DNA of 14,720 nucleotides from Alphaproteobacteria bacterium (GTDB lineage: Bacteria > Pseudomonadota > Alphaproteobacteria > Rickettsiales > VGDC01): positions 1 through 14,720 of the forward strand of contig VGDC01000010.1 in NCBI GenBank assembly GCA_016869895.1, given 5' to 3'. How positions within the stretch are numbered: the stretch's first letter is position 1; the number at the start of each line of letters is the position of its first letter. Positions 7,952 through 14,236 of the stretch are shown here, piece by piece. Both the position numbers and the translations under genes were made by a program. The notes beneath the pieces were generated by a model. The model was not told the DNA's origin. It was given only the letters and a program-made list of their open reading frames with translations, and did not search any database.

Positions 7952-8284
7952 ATGAAACATATAGTTGCAATTATCGCCATGGCACTCTCGCTGCTTGCCG
8001 CACCCGCATTCGCCATCAGTCTTGATGAAGCGCGCGCCAGCGGCCAGGTCGGTGAACGGCCTGATGGTTATATCGGCGCGGTCTCTTCCTCGCCTTCCAA
8101 GGAGGTGGTCACACTGGTGGATTCCACCAACCGTCAGCGCAAGGCGGAATACCAGAAACTCGCTGCGCAGAACGGCCAGAGCGTCTCCATCATCGAGAAG
8201 CTTTCCGCCGAGAAGCTGAAGAATGAACGCCTGAAACCCGGCCAGTACTATATGGATGCGGGTGGAAGCTGGAAGAAGAAATAA
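7952..8284 (+). CDS. ydbL: YdbL family (DUF1318) periplasmic protein
   Basis: 110 residues with a cleavable signal peptide (1-21, ending APAFA). The mature protein follows the DUF1318 pattern: LDEARASGQVGERPDGYIGAV at 24-44, a middle helix with NRQRKAEYQKLAAQNG, and a C-terminal half ending in LKPGQYYMDAGGSWKKK, close to E. coli YdbL throughout. In E. coli it is encoded with ydbH and ynbE and is thought to control or chaperone their assembly. The ATG at 7952 follows AGAGGA by a good spacing and lies 34 bases after the ynbE stop. It is the last gene of the operon, with a terminator about 17 bases after the stop. Confidence 0.9.
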   Translation: MKHIVAIIAMALSLLAAPAFAISLDEARASGQVGERPDGYIGAVSSSPSKEVVTLVDSTNRQRKAEYQKLAAQNGQSVSIIEKLSAEKLKNERLKPGQYYMDAGGSWKKK

Positions 8285-8300
8285 GCTGACCCAGAACAGC

Positions 8301-8335
8301 AAAAAGGCGGGAAGCATCCACTTCCCGCCTTTTTT
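8301..8335. terminator. Bidirectional intrinsic terminator between ydbL and the mlaC-like gene
   Basis: A perfect stem of GGCGGGAAG with CTTCCCGCC closes a 6-base loop (CATCCA) and is flanked by A5 on the left and T6 on the right. It therefore works in both directions, ending the plus-strand ydbL transcript and the minus-strand gene whose stop is at 8350. Confidence 0.93.
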
Positions 8336-8349
8336 GTTGGATACGATTC

Positions 8350-9120
8350 TTAGAGGTTATTCAGCACCGCGCGAGGGCCGCCCTTGGCTGCCAATACGTC
8401 ATATTCTGCGCGGTAGCGGTCCACCAATGGCTGGCCGTTGAAGGTGATGTTGGTCAGCGTCCACGGGCTGGCACCGACGCGCTCCAGACGATACGCCACA
8501 GAAACGAAGACATCAGGCGTAGTGGTCGGCAACTGGCCGTTCACCACCGCGATTTCCTGCTTCGCTTTCGGCAGCACGCCGCGCTCAGGATTGGTCTTGG
8601 GCGAGTGGTCGACGCGGCGCACAGGTTTCATGCTGACGGTGTTCAGCACGCATGGCTTGCTGGCATCAATTTTATACTGCTGGATGAGTTTCTGCGCGAA
8701 TTGCTGGTTGAACTCAGCGCGTTCCTCGAAGGAGAATTTCGCCGCTGCACGCTTGCTGAGCGCAAAGCCGAGGTTCGCCGTGCCATCGCCGATGAACGCG
8801 CGGCAATGCTCGCTGGCGAAGGCGATGAAATCGGTGTTCGACTGCACACCATCCACCGGAGTGATGGCCGTGCCGCCATCTTCGGACAGGCGCGTGTGCT
8901 CGATGGTGGTGGTGGTTTCCACGGTGCTGCCATCGGCATGTTGCTCGACGACCGTTTCGGTAGTGCTAAGATGCGGGGCTGGAGTGGCTTCATCCTGCGG
9001 CAGAATCTGTTCTTCCACGGAAGCCTGCGGCGTGAGCACGATGGGCGCGGCGGCTTGAGCAAAAGCGGCAGCAGGCAAAGCGCAGGAGAGGAGCAGGGAA
9101 GCCAGAAGGGGAAGTCTCAT
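8350..9120 (-). CDS. Diverged MlaC-like (Ttg2) periplasmic phospholipid-binding protein
   Basis: MlaC proteins shuttle phospholipid across the periplasm between the MlaFEDB complex and the outer membrane. This 256-residue protein has a signal peptide (1-21, AFA-QA), then a Thr/Glu-rich low-complexity linker (about 22-95), then a domain with two MlaC features: FSFEERAEFNQQFAQKLIQQY (129-149), the helix after the core, and at the end VSVAYRLE, SPWTLTNITFNGQPLVDRYR (218-237) and a closing LNNL. Cys106 and Cys157 could form a disulfide. The long linker is unusual for MlaC, as is the lack of mlaD/E/F genes alongside. I chose the ATG at 9120, which puts the basic and hydrophobic signal sequence at the terminus; a TTG at 9132 would add four residues. 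It converges on the YdbH operon. The family call rests on remembered patterns, so it is moderate. Confidence 0.68.
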   Translation of the reverse strand: MRLPLLASLLLSCALPAAAFAQAAAPIVLTPQASVEEQILPQDEATPAPHLSTTETVVEQHADGSTVETTTTIEHTRLSEDGGTAITPVDGVQSNTDFIAFASEHCRAFIGDGTANLGFALSKRAAAKFSFEERAEFNQQFAQKLIQQYKIDASKPCVLNTVSMKPVRRVDHSPKTNPERGVLPKAKQEIAVVNGQLPTTTPDVFVSVAYRLERVGASPWTLTNITFNGQPLVDRYRAEYDVLAAKGGPRAVLNNL

Positions 9121-9233
9121 GGGATTTTCCAATAACGAAATCGGTTGCTGATGTGTCGGGAGTGAGTATATTCATGGTAACGCGATGAAATCAAGACTCA
9201 TCCGACAGCCCTAACCGCTCCGAAGGAAAACCG

Positions 9234-9515
9234 ATGCACCCCATCCTGATGCTCATCAACCTGATTCTTGATGTTTTCCGCTGGGCACTCATCATCTGGA
9301 TCATCATCAGCTGGCTCATCCAGTTCGGCATCGTCAACCGCCATCAGCCGCTGGTGTATCGCATCAATGATGCGCTGAGCCGTTTGTTCGAGCCCATCCT
9401 CGCCAAAATCCGTAAACACGTGCCGCCGCTGGGCAGCCTTGATGTCGCGCCCATCGTGTTGCTCATCGCCCTTGCCTTCGTGCAATACACGATAAACTAT
9501 TACTTCCTGAGATAA
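9234..9515 (+). CDS. YggT family inner-membrane protein
   Basis: 93 residues with the single-unit YggT layout: one long hydrophobic segment at about 4-30 (LINLILDVFRWALIIWIIISW), a short periplasmic or cytoplasmic loop containing NDALSRLFEPILAKIRKHVPP, and a second segment at about 70-92 after LDVAPIVLLIAL. The motif with a proline-containing amphipathic stretch before the conserved G-x-LD-x-(A/S)P-I/V is characteristic of the family. The role is not well defined; links to osmotic tolerance and cell-division proteins have been reported. The start has AAGGAA 6-7 bases upstream. It is followed 28 bases later by lemA and probably shares its transcript. Confidence 0.92.
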   Translation: MHPILMLINLILDVFRWALIIWIIISWLIQFGIVNRHQPLVYRINDALSRLFEPILAKIRKHVPPLGSLDVAPIVLLIALAFVQYTINYYFLR

Positions 9516-9543
9516 GAATAATCCCCTGATAAAGGAATAGAAT

Positions 9544-10110
9544 ATGAGCGGAACCGTCATCACCCTTATCGTCGTCGGCCTCGTCGTCTTCTACGGCATC
9601 ATCCTCTATAACCGCTTGGTCGCGCTGCGCTTGCGTCGCACCAACGCCTTCGCCGACATCGATGTGCAGCTGAAACAGCGCGCAGACCTCGTGCCGAATC
9701 TGGTCGAGACGGTGAAAGGCTACGCCACCCACGAAAGCAGCATCTTCACGGCGGTGACGGAAGCGCGCGCGGCGGCATCCAAAGCCTCCAACCCGCAAGA
9801 GCGCATCGCTGCCGAGAACGCACTGGGCATGGCACTGACCAACCTGATGGCAGTGGCCGAGAACTACCCCGACCTGAAAGCCAACACCAACTTCCTCGAT
9901 TTGCAGCGTGAATTGGCCGATATCGAGAACAAAATCGCCGCGTCGCGCCGCTTCTTCAACAACGCCACCAACGAATACAACACCTCCGTGCAGCAGTTTC
10001 CTTCGGTCATCATCGCGCGCTTCTTCAAATTCAATGAAGAGACGTTCTTCGATGTGGGCACCGAACAGCGCGCGCAGCTGGAACAGGGCGTGAAGGTCTC
10101 CTTCAACTAA
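9544..10110 (+). CDS. lemA: LemA family membrane protein
   Basis: 188 residues. One N-terminal membrane segment (about 5-24) is followed by the family's helical bundle, with YNRLVALRLRRTNAFADIDV (22-41), LKQRADLVPNLVETVKGYA (43-61) and the C-terminal SRRFFNNATNEYNTSVQQFP. The protein is anchored in the inner membrane with most of the chain on one side. Its biochemical role is unknown, but lemA next to an HtpX-type protease gene is one of the commonest pairings in bacteria, and that is the case here, with only 12 bases before the protease gene. The ATG at 9544 follows AAGGAA at a good distance. Length and motifs are normal. Confidence 0.95.
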   Translation: MSGTVITLIVVGLVVFYGIILYNRLVALRLRRTNAFADIDVQLKQRADLVPNLVETVKGYATHESSIFTAVTEARAAASKASNPQERIAAENALGMALTNLMAVAENYPDLKANTNFLDLQRELADIENKIAASRRFFNNATNEYNTSVQQFPSVIIARFFKFNEETFFDVGTEQRAQLEQGVKVSFN

Positions 10111-10122
10111 GGTCTCATAAGC

Positions 10123-11172
10123 ATGGCCAGCGCAGTCGGGCTGCAGACCCATATCTGGAACAACAACGCCAAGTCCGTCATGCTACTGGTGGGCTATCCG
10201 TTGCTGCTCATCCTGATGCTCTTCGCCTTTTTCGCCTTCTTGGGCGGAGTGACGGGACAACCCTATGACGGAACGCAAATTTCACGGATGAATTCCGGCC
10301 TGAACGGGGTGCGGCTTTACTGGCATTGGGCGGTCGGCCTCGCCACGGCATGGTTCCTCATCGCGTGGATGTTCCACCAATCAATGATCAACCGCTCCAC
10401 GGGAGCGCGACCCGCCACCCGCGCGGAATATCCCGATTTGTATAACTCACTGGAGAACCTGTGCATCTCGCGCGGGTTGACGATGCCGCAGCTTTACATC
10501 ATCGATAATCCCGCACTCAACGCCTATGCCAGCGGATTGAGCGAGAAGAGCTATGCCATCACCGTCACGACAGGACTCATGCGCAGCCTGAACCGCGAGG
10601 AAATCGAAGCGGTGCTGGGGCATGAGTTGACGCATATCATGAACCGCGACGTGCGGCTGCTGGTCATCGGCGTGATATTCGCAGGGATGATAAGCTTCTT
10701 CGCGGAAATGGCCTTCCGTGGCATGGTGCATGGCGCGGGGCGCAGCAGAGGGCGCAATGCTGGGGGCGTGATGCTGGTCGCAGTCATCGTGCTCGCCGTG
10801 GGGTATCTGTTCTCGCTGGTCATCCGCATGGCCATTTCGCGCCGCAGGGAATATCTCGCCGATGCGGGCGCAGTGGAACTCACACGCAACCCCGATGCGA
10901 TGGTTTCCGCGCTGCGGCGCATCTCCGGTAATTCAAAGATTGAAGGTGCACCTGCGGAAATACAGCAGATGTTCATCGAGAACCCGCCGGCTTTCGCTGG
11001 CTTGTTCAGCACCCACCCGCCCATCGAATCGCGCATTGATGCGCTGGTGCGCTATGCTGGAGCGCAGGATTTGCCGCTTTCTGCACCAGAAGCGGAATTG
11101 CCGCCTCAAGTGCAACACCAGCAAAAAGGCCCGTGGGGCGCGCTGCGCCGCCGTGGGCCATGGGGAGGATGA
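10123..11172 (+). CDS. HtpX-like M48 family zinc metalloprotease of the inner membrane
   Basis: 349 residues. Two N-terminal membrane segments (about 18-41 and 68-88) and two central ones (about 178-196 and 215-237) frame a cytoplasmic catalytic part. The zinc site is complete: HELTH at 167-171 with catalytic Glu168, and the third ligand Glu243 in RREYLADAGAVELT (241-254). The family motif STHPPIESRI is at 296-305. The C-terminus is a basic tail with two GPWG repeats. Such proteases degrade damaged or misassembled membrane proteins. LemA upstream supports this role, and the YggT and ferredoxin-like neighbours suggest a single envelope-stress transcript. The start is close to the lemA stop (12 bases) and the ribosome site is weak (AAGG at 10109-10112), so coupling is likely. 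I leave the symbol blank because M48 paralogues are hard to separate. Confidence 0.94.
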   Translation: MASAVGLQTHIWNNNAKSVMLLVGYPLLLILMLFAFFAFLGGVTGQPYDGTQISRMNSGLNGVRLYWHWAVGLATAWFLIAWMFHQSMINRSTGARPATRAEYPDLYNSLENLCISRGLTMPQLYIIDNPALNAYASGLSEKSYAITVTTGLMRSLNREEIEAVLGHELTHIMNRDVRLLVIGVIFAGMISFFAEMAFRGMVHGAGRSRGRNAGGVMLVAVIVLAVGYLFSLVIRMAISRRREYLADAGAVELTRNPDAMVSALRRISGNSKIEGAPAEIQQMFIENPPAFAGLFSTHPPIESRIDALVRYAGAQDLPLSAPEAELPPQVQHQQKGPWGALRRRGPWGG

Positions 11173-11175
11173 ACA

Positions 11176-11502
11176 ATGGGATATTACGAACAGCATATCT
11201 TCTGCTGCACCAATGAACGCAAGAAGGATGCACCGCGCGGCTGCTGCCGCTCCAAGGGCGGCGAGGAAATCCGCGCCTATCTGAAGGATCGGGTGAAGGA
11301 GCTTAAACTGCCTAAGACCCGTGTAAACATGTCCGGCTGTTTGGATCGCTGCGAGCTTGGCCCTGTGCTGGTCATCTATCCGCAGGGGACGTGGTATCAC
11401 GTCAAGAACAAGAAAGATGCGGAAGAGATTCTACAGACGCATCTCATCGGCGGCAAGGTGGTGGAGCGACTGGCGCTCGACGACAAACAGAAGCGCCTGT
11501 AA
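11176..11502 (+). CDS. Thioredoxin-like [2Fe-2S] ferredoxin domain protein
   Basis: 108 residues in the fold of the small thioredoxin-like ferredoxins and the NuoE C-terminal domain. The cluster ligands fit the class: Cys10, then 12 residues to Cys23, then Cys55 and Cys59 in SGCLDRCELGPVLVIYP (53-69). Extra cysteines Cys11 and Cys24 sit beside the first pair. The WYHVKNKKDAEEILQTHL section (73-90) is also typical of the family. Its electron partner is unknown. The gene begins 3 bases after the M48 protease stop, inside an uninterrupted operon, with the ribosome site GGGGAGGATG overlapping the protease end. It converges on divL, with only 2 bases between the two stop codons. Confidence 0.92.
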   Translation: MGYYEQHIFCCTNERKKDAPRGCCRSKGGEEIRAYLKDRVKELKLPKTRVNMSGCLDRCELGPVLVIYPQGTWYHVKNKKDAEEILQTHLIGGKVVERLALDDKQKRL

Positions 11503-11504
11503 AC

Positions 11505-13631
11505 TTATTGGATGGTCTCGTTACGGCGGCGGCGCTGACCGTTCTCCGTCAAAGCCAGTGGCGAACCGCTAGCGGTCAGAGTGCCTTTCGCCTGCTGCAC
11601 GCGCGGCAGGATGCAGGTGACGGTCGTGCCCTTGCCCACATCAGAATCCAGCTCGATACGCCCATGATGTAGCTCCACGAAATTCTTCACCATAGCAAGG
11701 CCAAGCCCCGCCCCTGCCCGCTGATTACGCAGCGCGCCCGCGCGGAACCGCTCGAAGATGGAGGCCTGCTCGTTCAGCGGGATGCCGGGGCCGTCATCAC
11801 TCACCCAGAGACGCACTGCATCACCGCCAATCTGACGGCTTGCGCCGACGGTGATGCTGCCGCCCTGCGGCGTGAATTTCAGCGCGTTGCTGACGAGATT
11901 CAACAGAATCTGGCGCAGGCGGTTCTCATCGCCCTGCATCTGCCCCAAATCGTCCTGCACCTGAAGCGTGAAGGTCTGCCCCCCTGCGGCGGCACGGCCA
12001 TGCACTTCTTTCTCTACACTCTCCAGAAGGTCGCGGATTGCGAATTCGTTAACGTCGAGGCGCATATACCCCGCTTCGATACTCGCCAAATCGAGGATGT
12101 TGTTGATGAGCTGCCCCAGCTGGCGCGCGGAATCATGGATGGCGTTCAGGTATTCGGATTGCTTCTCGTTCAACTCGCCGAAATACCGCTCTTTCAATAT
12201 CTCCGAGAATCCGGTGATGGAGGTGAGCGGAGAACGCAGTTCGTAGGATACACTCAGCAGGAACTCAGTCTTCAGGCGGTCGGCCTCGCGCAGGGCTTCG
12301 TTCTTTTCGATGAGGCTGCGCTCGACGAGTGTAGTGTCGGTGACATCGCTGAAGGTGATGAGCGTTGCGCCATCCGGCAGGGGAACGGTGTTATAATCGA
12401 CCACCGTACCGTCGGAGCGTTCCTCGCGCTGGTAATACATCCGGCGGGCGTGGATGACCGCGGCGATGGTGCGCTCCTTGAACTCCTCCCAATCGCTGAT
12501 ATAGCCATAATAACTGCGGCAGGCTTCAAGAATTTCGCTGAGATGCGGTTCACTGGCGAGGAAATCCGCGCTCAAGCCCCACATCTTCTGATAGGTGGGA
12601 TTGGAGAGCTTCATGCGCCCATCCTCGCCATACACCGCCACGCCCTCGTGCAGATTGTTGAGGGTTTCGCGCTGCACGGCGATGAGGGTGTTATAGGAAC
12701 GTTCCAGCGCGAGCCTGTCCGTCACATCCTCATAGAAGAAGATAAGCCCGCCCAGCGCATAAGGCAAAATGACCATGCGCACGATTTTGCCATCGGGCAG
12801 GTGCAGAATCTCTTCATGCTGATCCATCAGGTCGGTAAAAAGCTTGGCGCGCTGTTGCTTGAACAGCGGGAAATTGATGATTTCCGGCAGGCGGCGCTTT
12901 TCACGGAGATATTCCAGCACTTCGAAGAAATCCGGCTTGGCGTTCAGCCACTGTCGGTCGAACTTCCACAAGGAGACATAAGCATTATTGAAGAACTTCA
13001 GTTTTTTATCCGCATCGTAAATAGCGGTAGCCATATTGGACGCTTCCATGAGCGTCGCATGGGCGGCGATGTGGCGGCGCAACTCTTCCTCCACCCGCTC
13101 CTCGCCGCTGACATCGATGGCGAAACCCACCGTGCCTTTGTGGTCGGGGTCGGGAATTTCGCAGAGCTGGAAGAGTTTGCGTTCACCCTCGACCACAATG
13201 TGCAGCTCATCGGTGACCATCTGCCCTTCCGCGCGCGCGCGGGCGGCAAGCTTCTGGCTGTTCTGCCCCAATTCCAAGCCGAATTCCTCAAGGATGCGCT
13301 CCGGGACTTCTTCGAGCAGAGCATTATAGGCGAGGTTGCAATAGACCACCTGATCATTCGCATCCCGTCGCCATAAAGGGAACGGCGCGAGGTTCAGCAG
13401 GGTCGAAAAGTGGCGTATCTCTTTGCGGAGACGGTCGTTCTCCGGCTTCAGGCGGCGGCCATCAGCCATGTGTTGGGTGACCTCGCCGAACAGGAAATCC
13501 GCCGCTTTGGCTGGCAGCCACTTCGGCAACTTGCCATCCGCCACCAGACCGCGCAACAACGCGCGCACCAGCATCACCCCGCCGATGAAGGCAAGCAAAG
13601 CGGCCAGTAAAATAAGTGCGATTTCAGTCAT
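11505..13631 (-). CDS. divL: DivL-type cell-cycle pseudo-histidine kinase with phospho-acceptor tyrosine
   Basis: 708 residues. One N-terminal membrane segment (about 4-26) is followed by three PAS-like domains (about 75-180, 185-305, 315-432), then a kinase core. The H box reads LLSVSYELRSPLTSITGFSE (458-477): Tyr463 (codon TAC) stands where histidine kinases have His. The ATP-binding part keeps the N box (LLNLVSNALKFTP, 576-588), DDGPGI (612-617), FERFR (626-630) and GAGLGL (640-645). In Caulobacter, DivL has the same tyrosine and uses its PAS and kinase regions to sense DivK phosphate and control CckA and so CtrA. It is therefore probably a regulator in the division and polarity pathway, not an ordinary kinase. 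Proximity to ahcY supports the call. The ATG at 13631 has only a weak ribosome site. It has no terminator of its own before the convergent ferredoxin gene. Confidence 0.9.
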   Translation of the reverse strand: MTEIALILLAALLAFIGGVMLVRALLRGLVADGKLPKWLPAKAADFLFGEVTQHMADGRRLKPENDRLRKEIRHFSTLLNLAPFPLWRRDANDQVVYCNLAYNALLEEVPERILEEFGLELGQNSQKLAARARAEGQMVTDELHIVVEGERKLFQLCEIPDPDHKGTVGFAIDVSGEERVEEELRRHIAAHATLMEASNMATAIYDADKKLKFFNNAYVSLWKFDRQWLNAKPDFFEVLEYLREKRRLPEIINFPLFKQQRAKLFTDLMDQHEEILHLPDGKIVRMVILPYALGGLIFFYEDVTDRLALERSYNTLIAVQRETLNNLHEGVAVYGEDGRMKLSNPTYQKMWGLSADFLASEPHLSEILEACRSYYGYISDWEEFKERTIAAVIHARRMYYQREERSDGTVVDYNTVPLPDGATLITFSDVTDTTLVERSLIEKNEALREADRLKTEFLLSVSYELRSPLTSITGFSEILKERYFGELNEKQSEYLNAIHDSARQLGQLINNILDLASIEAGYMRLDVNEFAIRDLLESVEKEVHGRAAAGGQTFTLQVQDDLGQMQGDENRLRQILLNLVSNALKFTPQGGSITVGASRQIGGDAVRLWVSDDGPGIPLNEQASIFERFRAGALRNQRAGAGLGLAMVKNFVELHHGRIELDSDVGKGTTVTCILPRVQQAKGTLTASGSPLALTENGQRRRRNETIQ

Positions 13632-13891
13632 ATGAAGGCATATTTCCCATATATCGCCAGAGATTAACCGATTTATAGCCCCCGACCAAGGGTTTTAACG
13701 TTTATATCACCTTGATGTAATCAGCCCCCATTTTTAGCAGTGCCCTTACGTTAAACGGCGTAGGGTTGGTCTTGTGTTCTTCCCCACCGATCAGATGTTT
13801 CGCATCACTTTATAGCGTGGCGGAAGACACACCATCCGATTGGCGGGGGAGGATGCTTAACCTCTACAACAAAAAAGAAAGTACCCCAATC

Positions 13892-14056
13892 ATGGCACAG
13901 AACCACAACACCCCGAAAGATGGTCGTAACCTTGAACAGGATCGCATGAAGAAACCCGAATCCGGCCAGTCCCGCGAGCGTGAGCAGCACCGTAGCGAGC
14001 CTCAGCGTGAGCGCTCCCCACGTGATGAGCAAGTGAATCGCACCCCACGTCAGTAA
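13892..14056 (+). CDS. Small, highly charged, probably disordered protein (54 residues)
   Basis: Unrecognised. The peptide begins MAQNHNTPKDGRNLEQDR and contains 10 Arg, 3 Lys, 7 Glu and 3 Asp, many Gln, Ser and Pro, no aromatic residue, no Cys and almost no aliphatic residue, so it is very likely disordered. SRERE and QRERSPRDE make a loose repeat. The frame is followed 21 bases after the stop by a strong terminator, which is the main reason to believe it is expressed. The start is uncertain: ATG 13892 has only an A/G-rich stretch (AAAGAAAG) upstream, while ATG 13853, preceded directly by GGGGGAGG with too little spacing, would give 67 residues. It is divergent from divL and convergent with ahcY. 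It could instead mark the coding part of a small RNA. Confidence 0.55.
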   Translation: MAQNHNTPKDGRNLEQDRMKKPESGQSREREQHRSEPQRERSPRDEQVNRTPRQ

Positions 14057-14077
14057 TCTGACGGGTTTGCGGATACG

Positions 14078-14115
14078 AAAAAGGCCTGCCGTTTCACCCT
14101 CGGCAGGCCTTTTTT
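14078..14115. terminator. Bidirectional intrinsic terminator after the small charged gene
   Basis: GGCCTGCCG pairs perfectly with CGGCAGGCC around a 9-base loop (14092-14100). A5 precedes the stem and T6 follows it, so it works on both strands. It would end the plus-strand small gene and could also stop ahcY transcripts coming from the right, about 107 bases past that gene's stop. Confidence 0.93.
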
Positions 14116-14140
14116 GATGCTTGGTTTCTGCCCCCGCTGC

Positions 14141-14183
14141 GCGACATTCTGTCGCTCACATGGGGCTCAGCTTCGCTGGCTGA
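14141..14183. repeat. Short hairpins in the spacer between the terminator and ahcY
   Basis: GCGACA-TTC-TGTCGC (14141-14155) is a perfect 6-base-pair hairpin. CAGC-TTC-GCTG (14168-14178) is a smaller one with the same TTC loop, and TCAGC/GCTGA (14167-14171 and 14179-14183) is an alternative pairing. The stretch codes for nothing I can see. It lies downstream of ahcY on the minus strand and may be a fragment of an intergenic palindromic repeat. Confidence 0.3.
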
Positions 14184-14214
14184 TGGCTCGTTCAGGCTGC
14201 TGCCCTCACCTACA

Positions 14215-14236
14215 ACTATCGCTTAGTAACGATAGT
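14215..14236 (-). other. Weak hairpin over the ahcY stop codon
   Basis: ACTATCG (14215-14221) and CGATAGT (14230-14236) form a 7-base-pair stem with an 8-base loop holding the ahcY stop. There is no T run after it on the minus strand, so it is not a standard terminator; it could affect mRNA 3' end stability. Confidence 0.3.

Noticed and set aside
9121..9132. TTG start giving four extra residues on the MlaC-like protein
   Set aside because: The ATG at 9120 puts a basic residue and hydrophobic core right at the N-terminus, as in a normal signal peptide.
12000..13376. A 458-codon plus-strand open frame opposite divL
   Set aside because: The minus strand encodes clear PAS and kinase motifs; the antisense product has no recognisable features.
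13741..13764. Imperfect inverted repeat CCCTTACG...CGTAGGG as an operator
   Set aside because: It needs a bulged base in one arm and has no match to a known site, so I could not support it as a feature.
13632..13891. CtrA binding site (TTAA-N7-TTAA) upstream of divL
   Set aside because: Several isolated TTAA or TTAACC words occur, but no pair has the correct 7-base spacing.
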